Shown in pieces: positions 15,142-21,575 of a stretch of 33,796 nucleotides of DNA. The translations under genes were made by a program, and so were the position numbers. Every line of letters begins with the position of its first letter. Within the stretch, counting starts at the first letter, position 1. Source of the DNA: Allomesorhizobium camelthorni (GTDB taxonomy: Bacteria; Pseudomonadota; Alphaproteobacteria; Rhizobiales; Rhizobiaceae); contig NZ_JAAKZF010000057.1 in NCBI RefSeq assembly GCF_011045125.1, forward strand, positions 1 to 33,796, read 5' to 3'. The notes beneath the pieces are model-generated. The model saw only the letters and a program-made list of their open reading frames with translations, ran no database searches and was not told where the DNA came from.

Positions 15142-15996
15142 ATGGATCCGATTTCCGATTTTATCGCCAGTTTCAAGATACCGGTCGGCCGCTGGGGCAA
15201 GGCCTTCTTCGATTTTCTGACCACCAATTTCGAGTGGTTCTTCGACAGCGTCGCCGATGGCCTCACCGTCGTCCTCGACGGTATGGTCGATTTCCTGCTG
15301 ATCATCCCCCCGGTCCTGCTCGTCGCGGCAATCGCCGCGCTCGCCTGGTATCTGCAGCGCTCGTGGAAGCTGGCGGCGGGCGTCGGGCTCGGCCTGCTCT
15401 TCATCGTCAACCAGGATCTCTGGCAGGAAACTGTGGAGACGCTGGTGCTGGTCGTGGCGGCCGCCGCTGCTTCCATGGCAATCGGCGTGCCGATAGGCAT
15501 CTGGGCCGCCCATAGCGATCGCGCCTACCGCTATCTCCAGCCGGTGCTCGACCTGATGCAGACCATGCCGACTTTCGTCTACCTGATCCCGGTGCTCATC
15601 CTGTTCGGCCTCGGCATTGCGCCGGGCCTCATCGTCACCGTCATCTTCGCATCACCCGCGCCGATCCGGCTTACCTATCTCGGCATCACCTCGGTGCCCA
15701 AGCCGATGATCGAGGCCGGCGAGGCGTTCGGCGCGACGAAGCGCCAATTGCTCTGGAAAGTCGAGCTGCCGGCCGCGCTCCCCACCATCATGGCGGGGCT
15801 CACCCAGTGCATCATGCTCTGCCTCTCCATGGTCGTCATCGCCGCACTCATCGGCGCCAACGGCCTCGGCAAGCCGGTGGTTCGGGCGCTGAACTCGGTC
15901 AACATCCCGCTCGGCCTCGAAGCCGGCCTCGCCATCGTTGTGCTCGCCATCATCCTCGACCGCATGAGCCGCATCGGCGCGGGAGCCGCCAAATGA
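15142..15996 (+). CDS. choW: Choline ABC transporter permease
   Basis: The 284-residue inner-membrane permease subunit of the choline importer. It has an amphipathic N-terminal part (to about residue 50) and about six hydrophobic segments, for example LLIIPPVLLVAAIAALAWYL (about 52-71) and TMPTFVYLIPVLILFGLGI (about 141-159). The cytoplasmic coupling (EAA) loop reads EAGEAFGATKRQLLWKVELP, the site that contacts the ATPase. GAAGGGGGA precedes the ATG with good spacing, right at the edge of the palindromic repeat. Its stop overlaps the start of choV (ATGA), so the two are translated together. The length and topology match the ProW/OpuAB type of permease. Confidence 0.95.
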   Translation: MDPISDFIASFKIPVGRWGKAFFDFLTTNFEWFFDSVADGLTVVLDGMVDFLLIIPPVLLVAAIAALAWYLQRSWKLAAGVGLGLLFIVNQDLWQETVETLVLVVAAAAASMAIGVPIGIWAAHSDRAYRYLQPVLDLMQTMPTFVYLIPVLILFGLGIAPGLIVTVIFASPAPIRLTYLGITSVPKPMIEAGEAFGATKRQLLWKVELPAALPTIMAGLTQCIMLCLSMVVIAALIGANGLGKPVVRALNSVNIPLGLEAGLAIVVLAIILDRMSRIGAGAAK

Positions 15997-17177
15997 AGCC
16001 CGCCGTAGAATTCCGCGACGTCGACATCGTCTTCGGCGAGGACAAAGCCCAAGCGCTGGCGATGATCGATCGCGGCGCGACCCGCCAGGAAATCCTGGAA
16101 AAGACCGGCGCCGTGCTTGGCTGCGCCGGCGCCGGGCTCACCGTCAATGAGGGCGAGATTTCCGTCCTGATGGGCCTGTCCGGTTCGGGCAAGTCCACTT
16201 TGCTGCGCGCCGTCAACGGCTTGAACAAGGTCGCGCGCGGCAGTGTGGTCGTGCATGACGGCGACTGGTCGGCCGATGTCGTCTCCTGCGGCGACGATCA
16301 GCTGAGAAAGATCCGCCGCGAATGCGTCGCCATGGTGTTCCAGCAATTCGCGCTGTTGCCCTGGCGCACTGTCGCGGAAAATGTCGGCTTCGGCCTAGAG
16401 CTTTCCGGCGTGCCCGAGGCCGAGCGCAAGGCGCGCGTCGAGCGGCAGTTGAAGCTCGTCGGCCTCGACCAGTGGGCGCAGAAATACGCGCATGAGCTTT
16501 CCGGCGGCATGCAGCAGCGCGTCGGCCTTGCCCGCGCCTTCGCCACCGAAGCGCCGATCCTTCTGATGGACGAGCCGTTCTCGGCGCTCGACCCGCTGAT
16601 CCGCACAAAGCTGCAGGATGAGTTGCTGCAGCTTCAGGATACACTGAAGAAGACCATCATCTTCGTCAGCCACGATCTCGAGGAGGCGCTGAAGATCGGC
16701 AACACCATCACCATCATGGAGGGCGGGCGCATCGTCCAGACCGGCGCGCCGGAAGACATCGTGCTGCGCCCCGCCAATGATTATGTCCGCGACTTCATCG
16801 CCAATGTGAACCCGCTCTCGGTGCTCACCGCCTGGAACGTGATGCGCGACCGCCGCGACCTCGAAACCGCGGGCGAGGGCGGCTGGCTCTGGCTCGACCG
16901 GCGCTGCACGACCCGTTTTCAGATCGACGCCAATGGGCTGGTGGCGGCTGCCGAGCGCGACGGCCGGCCTGCCGTCTGGGTCTCCTGCGACGACATAGAG
17001 CGCCTGCCCGACGACGCCCCGCACGTCTTCTGGGCCAAGCCCGGCACGACGCTGAAGACCGTGATGCTCGCCATGCACCGCTCGCAGACCGCGCCCGTTG
17101 CGATATTCGACGAAAGCTCCCGCTTCCTCGGCGCGATCGGCGTGCGGGACGTGCTGAGCGCGGTGTTGAGGCGCTGA
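15993..17177 (+). CDS. choV: Choline ABC transporter ATP-binding protein
   Basis: The 394-residue ATPase that powers choline uptake. Walker A GLSGSGKST is at residues 61-69, the Q-loop reads VFQQFALLPWRT, the ABC signature LSGGMQQRVGLARA and the Walker B/D-loop DEPFSALDP are intact, and the H-loop is SHD. Before Walker A there is the KTGAVLGCAGAGLTVNEGE region typical of the ProV/OpuAA group. About 110 residues at the C-terminus (from near 285) look like a CBS-type regulatory region with a pattern LKTVMLAMHRSQTAPVAIFDESSRFLGAIGVRDVL, which in related importers senses ionic strength or nucleotides. The start overlaps the choW stop by ATGA. A palindromic repeat follows at once. Confidence 0.95.
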   Translation: MKPAVEFRDVDIVFGEDKAQALAMIDRGATRQEILEKTGAVLGCAGAGLTVNEGEISVLMGLSGSGKSTLLRAVNGLNKVARGSVVVHDGDWSADVVSCGDDQLRKIRRECVAMVFQQFALLPWRTVAENVGFGLELSGVPEAERKARVERQLKLVGLDQWAQKYAHELSGGMQQRVGLARAFATEAPILLMDEPFSALDPLIRTKLQDELLQLQDTLKKTIIFVSHDLEEALKIGNTITIMEGGRIVQTGAPEDIVLRPANDYVRDFIANVNPLSVLTAWNVMRDRRDLETAGEGGWLWLDRRCTTRFQIDANGLVAAAERDGRPAVWVSCDDIERLPDDAPHVFWAKPGTTLKTVMLAMHRSQTAPVAIFDESSRFLGAIGVRDVLSAVLRR

Positions 17178-17382
17178 CAGCTCTCTTCTCCCCGTCCGTG
17201 GCATATCTCCGGTTGACGAAAGCGGTGATGACAGCTCTCTTCTCCCCGTCCTGAGCTTGTCGAAGGATACGGGGAGAAGATGCCGGCAGGCAGATGAGGG
17301 GCGGCGCGAACATCGCCGAAGCAAGCGCTGCCCCTCATCCGGCCCGACAGGCCACCTTCTCCCCGTAAGAACGGGGAGAAGG
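17175..17382. repeat. Repeat cluster downstream of choV (copy D)
   Basis: A 23-bp direct repeat starts at 17175 and again at 17229 (both contain CTCTTCTCCCCGTCC). After the second unit comes CTGAGCTTGTCGAAGGA, a widespread repeat core in alphaproteobacterial genomes. The stretch ends with a 12-bp stem, CCTTCTCCCCGT at 17355-17366 and its complement at 17371-17382, identical to the first stem of copy A. Complementary CAGATGAGGGGC and GCCCCTCATCCG pieces lie in between. The first direct-repeat unit overlaps the last codon of choV. Confidence 0.85.
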
Positions 17383-17387
17383 GAACG

Positions 17388-18032
17388 ATGGAGCGCCACA
17401 TGCCAGACTTCCTCTTCACCGGCCCCGCCGACGCAAACACCACCATCCTCCTCGCCCATGGCGCGGGCGCGCCGATGGATTCGGCCTGGATGAACGCCTT
17501 CGCCGACCGTCTCGCGGCAAAAAACATCCGCGTCGCCCGTTTCGAATTCTCCTACATGGCCTCTAGGCGCACGGGCGAGGGGCGAAAGCCGCCGCCGCGC
17601 GCCGAAACGCTGCTCACCGAATACCGCGCCGCGGTCGAGCAACTCGGCCCGGCGACAAAGCTGTTCATCGGCGGAAAGTCGATGGGCGGCCGGGTGGCGA
17701 GCATGATCGCCGACGCACTTTACGCGGAGCAAAAGATCGCCGGCCTCGTCTGCCTCGGCTATCCTTTCCACCCACCGGGCAGCCCGGAAAAGCTGCGCAC
17801 CGCCCATCTCGAAAAGCTCGCCGCGCCGACGCTGATCTGCCAGGGGACGCGCGACCCGTTCGGCACGAAGGAGGAAGTTTCAGGCTACCGCCTCTCTCCC
17901 GCCATCTCGCTGTTCTGGCTGGAAGACGGCGACCACGATTTCAAGCCGCGCAAGGAATCGAGCGCGACGGCGAAAGGCAATCTGGACGCGGCGGCGGAGA
18001 GGGTGGCGGCGTGGGTGGTGGCAGTTGAGTGA
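17388..18032 (+). CDS. KANL3/Tex30-type alpha/beta hydrolase
   Basis: A 214-residue cytoplasmic alpha/beta hydrolase of the small KANL3/Tex30-like group. The oxyanion region reads LLAHGAGAPMDS (about residues 21-32), the nucleophile elbow is GGKSMGG with Ser98, the acid is probably Asp156 (QGTRDPFG) and the base His183 (DGDHDF). The complete triad suggests esterase or related activity, but no substrate is known for bacterial members. Two starts are possible: ATG 17388 after GAAGGG (spacing four) and ATG 17400 after GGAG (spacing seven); the family domain begins after both. The ribosome binding site for 17388 is formed by the end of the repeat stem. The gene stands alone, convergent with the methyltransferase. 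Confidence 0.87.
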   Translation: MERHMPDFLFTGPADANTTILLAHGAGAPMDSAWMNAFADRLAAKNIRVARFEFSYMASRRTGEGRKPPPRAETLLTEYRAAVEQLGPATKLFIGGKSMGGRVASMIADALYAEQKIAGLVCLGYPFHPPGSPEKLRTAHLEKLAAPTLICQGTRDPFGTKEEVSGYRLSPAISLFWLEDGDHDFKPRKESSATAKGNLDAAAERVAAWVVAVE

Positions 18033-18241
18033 TGGGAATTAACCCCAGGCGGACGCACAGCTTCGTGAGGTGTAACGACCGAAGATGAGGCGGCGGCTAT
18101 TTCATCCGTCTTCTGGAGCGCCGCTACGGACGAAAGATCGCCGCCGAACCGATTTCCCGCATCTACTTCAGGGCGGTCACCGTCGTCATACCTACCCGAA
18201 GGGGATTTCAACCCAAGTGCAGGAGGATGTCTCACGACTTC

Positions 18242-19132
18242 CTAAATTTCTACAACCTGTCTTGCGCTGCCGCTTAGGACCTCGCCGAGCGGCATGGATT
18301 TCGCGACCTCTTCCGGTCGTGCGACATGCAATTCGGCGAGATACCAACCGGTCTCCTCCGCGCCGGTCGCATCGATCCCCAGCCGGCGGAGATTGTCGAG
18401 CACATGCTGCCGTTCCTCGGCGGAAGCAAAGCGCCGCTGCCGAAACAGTCCCTCCAGCTTTTCAGTGACATAGCCGTGCCGGCCCAACATCTCTTCCGGT
18501 CCCCCGAAATCGAACATGCGCAGCACGAAATGTGCCATCCACGGACGACTATCGAGGCTCGTTTCCAGGAGCCGTTCCAGCGAAGTCTCGGTAACGTAGC
18601 CGACGCAGCCGGTCGAAATGATGAGGTCGGCGTTTTCGATCGCCGCCGTGTCTTCTGGCGTTGGGTCGCTTTTCTCGAGATCGGTCGCAACGCCTGCGTC
18701 GAGCATGCCCGCATCGACTGCATAGGCTATCGCGCGATCTGCCGGATCGACACCGACAATTTTGAGCGCGGCATCCGCCGGTTCGGCATAGAGATCACGG
18801 TCGCGCTGAAGAAGCGCTTCGACATCGTCGTTCCCCGCTCCGTAGAGCCGGTAGAGTTCATCCATCGAACGTCCATATTTGAGAAGCGCGCCGTTGATCC
18901 CATAAGAGCAACCAAGATCGATCACCTTGGCCGGTTCGGATTCGGTGGCGCTACGCCGTGCTTCGATCAACCGCTGAAATCGAGGTTTTGCTTCCTGAGG
19001 AATCCGATAACCCAGGCGAGATAAAGTTGAAAAGTAAGCAGTCGGCTCCGGATTGTTATAAATATTATTTAAGTTTATCTTGCCAGTCACGTCGTAGCTA
19101 ATATTTTCCAATATATCGACTCCGTTTTTCAT
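18242..19132 (-). CDS. Class I SAM-dependent methyltransferase
   Basis: A 296-residue methyltransferase of a type seen in rhizobia with an N-terminal region DVTGKINLNNIYNNPEPTAYF. SAM-binding motif I is VIDLGCSYGING at about residues 70-81, followed by an insertion and the acidic strand IVGVDPADRAIAYA. The region ADLIISTGCVGYVTETSLERLL fits motif IV/post-motif. The substrate is unknown. ATG 19132 is favoured because upstream codons (from the in-frame ATG at 19258) look non-coding, though the ribosome binding site is weak (GGAGA 15 bases away). The first 120 bases and the promoter side are markedly AT-rich compared with the rest of the window, which suggests acquisition by transfer. There is no partner gene on the same strand nearby. 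Confidence 0.85.
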   Translation of the reverse strand: MKNGVDILENISYDVTGKINLNNIYNNPEPTAYFSTLSRLGYRIPQEAKPRFQRLIEARRSATESEPAKVIDLGCSYGINGALLKYGRSMDELYRLYGAGNDDVEALLQRDRDLYAEPADAALKIVGVDPADRAIAYAVDAGMLDAGVATDLEKSDPTPEDTAAIENADLIISTGCVGYVTETSLERLLETSLDSRPWMAHFVLRMFDFGGPEEMLGRHGYVTEKLEGLFRQRRFASAEERQHVLDNLRRLGIDATGAEETGWYLAELHVARPEEVAKSMPLGEVLSGSARQVVEI

Positions 19133-19670
19133 GTCAAAAAATCTACATCTCCGCACGAGCATGCGCGAGGGAGTTATTTTCCGGATGAGATGTACTATTT
19201 TAGCGCATACGCTTCGAGAATTGAACCCCGTACGGAAGAAAATTCCCTGCCGCCGCACAAACCAGTGGCATTGCTGCCGAGCGGCGCAGCTGCAGATATC
19301 AACACCGGAGCGCAGGCGCGGCGCGCGTAGACGATCCTCGCCCCATCGCAGGTGCAGTCACAAAATCCATATACATGGGCGGAATGGGCGAAGCAGGGAC
19401 CTCGTGGATCGTCCCTGCCGTGACCAATGCGATCTTCGCGGCGACAGGTAAGCGCCTGCGGCAGCTGCCCGTGATCCTGCTCCCAAAGATTCCACTGAGC
19501 GCCCCAAACCGGATAGCCCAAAGCCACGCTCGCCGTCCCGAGCTAACCAGCCAACGTCCACAACTGGCGCTCAAGGCCGACTTTCAAATCAATCACGTTT
19601 CAAGCCCGAAGATGGACCTCGCCGGCCAATCGTGCAAAAATTTCGGGCTGTGATGTTGTCAGCGCCCTGA
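19133..19670. other. Gene-poor stretch between methyltransferase and clpS
   Basis: The first part (to about 19220) is AT-rich and should hold the methyltransferase promoter. The middle contains a dehydrogenase relic on the + strand, described separately. From about 19480 to 19670 I see no gene and no clear promoter for clpS. Confidence 0.5.
19375..19479 (+). pseudogene. C-terminal relic of a molybdopterin-binding dehydrogenase subunit
   Basis: About 35 codons read MGGMGEAGTSWIVPAVTNAI followed by FAATGKRLRQLPV. This is the hallmark C-terminal segment of the xanthine dehydrogenase/IorB-type large subunit family (the G-GEPGT-PxxPAxxNAIFxATGxRxRxLP pattern). Neither the remaining 700 or so residues nor the small subunit is present, the upstream codons do not match the family, and no ribosome binding site precedes it. 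It is best read as the surviving tail of a lost gene, evidence of deletion or rearrangement at this spot. The frame remains open for some 60 more codons that I do not recognise. Confidence 0.6.
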
Positions 19671-19982
19671 ATGCCCATGCCTTCCACCGTCACCATCCCC
19701 CGCACCAGCACCCGCCTGAAAACCGAGCGGCCGAAGCTCTTCAAGGTCATCCTGCTCAACGACGATTTCACGCCGCGCGAATTCGTCGTCACCGTGCTGA
19801 AGGCCGAGTTCCGCATGAGTGAGGACCAGGCGCACCGGGTGATGATCACGGCCCACCGGCGCGGCGTCTGCGTCGTGGCCGTCTTCACCAAGGACATCGC
19901 CGAGACCAAGGCGACCCGCGCGACCGACGCCGGCAAGGCCGCCGGCTACCCGCTGATGTTCACGACCGAACCGGAGGAGTAG
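19671..19982 (+). CDS. clpS: ATP-dependent Clp protease adaptor ClpS (ClpS2-like)
   Basis: A 103-residue N-degron adaptor that delivers proteins with destabilising N-terminal residues to ClpA-ClpP. The N-degron pocket is recognisable: LNDDFTPREFV (Asn30, Asp31, Asp32, Thr34) and VMITAHRRG (His62), and it ends YPLMFTTEPEE. The hydrophobic gate residue of E. coli ClpS (Met40) is Arg36 here, as I recall for the alphaproteobacterial ClpS2 paralogue, which has a narrower specificity. clpA is not adjacent in this window, which also fits the second, stand-alone paralogue. The start is uncertain: ATG 19671 and ATG 19677 are in frame and neither has a strong ribosome binding site. A palindromic repeat follows directly. 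Confidence 0.93.
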   Translation: MPMPSTVTIPRTSTRLKTERPKLFKVILLNDDFTPREFVVTVLKAEFRMSEDQAHRVMITAHRRGVCVVAVFTKDIAETKATRATDAGKAAGYPLMFTTEPEE

Positions 19983-19985
19983 GCT

Positions 19986-20106
19986 CGCCCCCTCCACCAT
20001 GCTTCGCATGGTTCCCTCCCCCGTAAACGGGGAGGATTCGCAGCGTTGCCGTTGATCCTCCCCCGTTTACGGGGGAGGGGGACCGCCGAAGGCGGTGGAG
20101 GGGGCG
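19986..20106. repeat. Palindromic repeat downstream of clpS (copy E)
   Basis: A 121-base palindrome. The ends are a perfect 13-bp inverted repeat (CGCCCCCTCCACC at 19986-19998 and its complement at 20094-20106). Inside, CCTCCCCCGTTTACGGGGGAGG at 20057-20078 is itself palindromic, and its left part pairs with CCCCCGTAAACGGGGAGG at 20019-20036. It resembles copy C more than copies A, B and D. It begins four bases after the clpS stop and may act as a transcript-end hairpin. Confidence 0.85.
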
Positions 20107-20691
20107 TTGCGACCTCAAACGTGGATAGAATCCACCTCAATTTCGGCTCGTTCGCAAAAAGAACTGTTGTGGATCAATGGCATAACAGCCGGCGCGAAGA
20201 ATTTTCGACGCGGATTTGTTCACACATCCTGCCTCTCCCTTATCCTCATCGGCAGTTTCTCCTGCGGGAACGCCGGTCATGACGGTGATTTGCGGGGAGG
20301 AACCGGTGTTCCGGGAAAGCGGCTAACGTGGCCGCGGAAGCGGAAGGTCGTCCAGAGTTTCCACGACTGTCCGCTAAGACGGGCACGAGGCGCCGTATAT
20401 CGCTCGCGCTGGCACGGCAAACCACCGGCGTATGCCGGCAGGTCCGCAGGCTGGGAAACGGGGGGCTGAAAAATCACCGGCGGGGCGCGAGGTTCGCGCC
20501 GCGTATAAAAATTAGGAAGGCGTTGGCCTCGCGCCCCGCTTCCCGACTTCATTCGCAATAGCCAGGGCGGAAACGCAGCGTGGCAACGGAGAAGCTTGTG
20601 CCGAAGAACACCCTTACCAACGTCCGCATAACAGAGAACCGCTTCCGTCCGCCCGTCGTTGCCCCGGCAAGCAGCCAGCAAGGAGGCGATC
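20107..20691. other. Gene-poor stretch
   Basis: No gene could be supported in these 585 bases. A + strand frame from 20095 contains a lipobox-like LIGSFSC, but it lacks a proper ribosome binding site and the rest is shadow-like. A small hairpin, CCGGC-GTAT-GCCGG, lies near 20429. The right end probably contains the promoter of the small candidate gene at 20692. Confidence 0.4.
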
Positions 20692-20880
20692 ATGGCCGAC
20701 GAAATGCATAGATTGCAGAGGGACCCGCCGGAGGGCTCGCGCAAGGTGGTCGAGCGCGAACTGGAGCGCCAGGAAAAGGGGAAGGGACGGCAAGGGCGGC
20801 CCGGTCGAGCGCGGCGACACGAGGGCGCGAGAAAATCCAGGACAGTCAGCGCAAAACGCAGGGTTAGCCGCGCAGTTGAG
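20692..20880 (+). CDS. Doubtful small gene with excellent ribosome binding site, possibly frameshifted
   Basis: AAGGAGG at 20680-20686 lies five bases before an ATG that opens a charged, hydrophilic frame (ADEMHRLQRDPPEGSRKVVE, then RELERQEKGKG). After about residue 33 the frame becomes arginine-rich and runs on antisense to the carbonic anhydrase up to 21882, as a wrong frame would. From 20789 the next frame instead reads GKGGPVERGDTRARENPGQS, with the composition of a real protein. This suggests a one-base frameshift in the G-rich tract 20777-20799, from mutation or sequencing error. The 3' end is therefore uncertain and the end given is approximate. No family is recognised. Confidence 0.38.
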
Positions 20881-20898
20881 GCCCAGGCCCGCAGCGCC

Positions 20899-21543
20899 TC
20901 AGTCGATCTCGGGCCGCTCGAAGTCGCCGGTGTCGCGGTTCATCACCCAGAGTTCGCCGGCCGAGATGTCGAACCAGGCGCCCGAGAGCGTCAGCCGGCC
21001 CTTGTCCTCAAGGATCTTCACGCAGGGAAAGGTGCGGAGATTTGCGATCGAATAGCGGATCGAAATGCGCTCCAGCGCGGTCTGGCGCTCGCCGGCGGTC
21101 ATCATGGTGTTTTGCGAAACGATGTCGGCCGCGGGCGCGACCAGGCTCATCCATTTGCCGATGAAGTCGCCGGGCGAAAGCGGCGCGGCCTCGGTGTCGA
21201 GGGCGGCGCGGATGCCGCCGCAGCGGCCGTGGCCCATCACTACGATGTTTCTCACCTTCAGGCTCTGCACGGCGAATTCGAGCGCGGCCGACGTCGCGTG
21301 ATACTCGCCGTCCGGCGCATAGGGCGGTACCAGATTGGCGACGTTGCGCACCACAAAGAGCTCGCCTGGCCCGGTGTCGAAAATCGCCTCGGGCGCCGCG
21401 CGCGAATCGCAGCAGGCGACCACCATGGTCTCGGGCTCCTGGCCGTCGCGGGCCAGCGCCCGATAGCGGCTGCTCTCGGCCTGGTAGCGCCCGGTCATGA
21501 AACTGCGATAGCCCGCAAGCAGGCGTTCCGGCAGATGCGTCAT
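20899..21543 (-). CDS. Beta-class carbonic anhydrase
   Basis: This zinc enzyme interconverts CO2 and bicarbonate in the cytoplasm. The 214-residue length is normal. The zinc ligands are Cys44 in CCDSR (with the catalytic Asp46-Arg48 pair), His105 and Cys108 in GHGRCGG. VVRNVANLVPPY and SAALEFAVQSLKVRNIVVMGH are typical beta-class segments. The C-terminal ISAGELWVMNRDTGDF is common in rhizobial members. No strong ribosome binding site precedes ATG 21543. It lies 32 bases downstream of the vWA-like membrane protein gene on the same strand, so it could be read from the end of that operon, although a link in function is not obvious. Confidence 0.95.
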   Translation of the reverse strand: MTHLPERLLAGYRSFMTGRYQAESSRYRALARDGQEPETMVVACCDSRAAPEAIFDTGPGELFVVRNVANLVPPYAPDGEYHATSAALEFAVQSLKVRNIVVMGHGRCGGIRAALDTEAAPLSPGDFIGKWMSLVAPAADIVSQNTMMTAGERQTALERISIRYSIANLRTFPCVKILEDKGRLTLSGAWFDISAGELWVMNRDTGDFERPEID

Positions 21544-21575
21544 GGGCTAGCCACTAGCGCGGATGGCGGGCGCGA

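Noticed and set aside
20095-20469. Possible small lipoprotein (LIGSFSC)
   Set aside because: The lipobox is about 50 residues from the first ATG, no binding site precedes a nearer start, and the rest looks non-coding.
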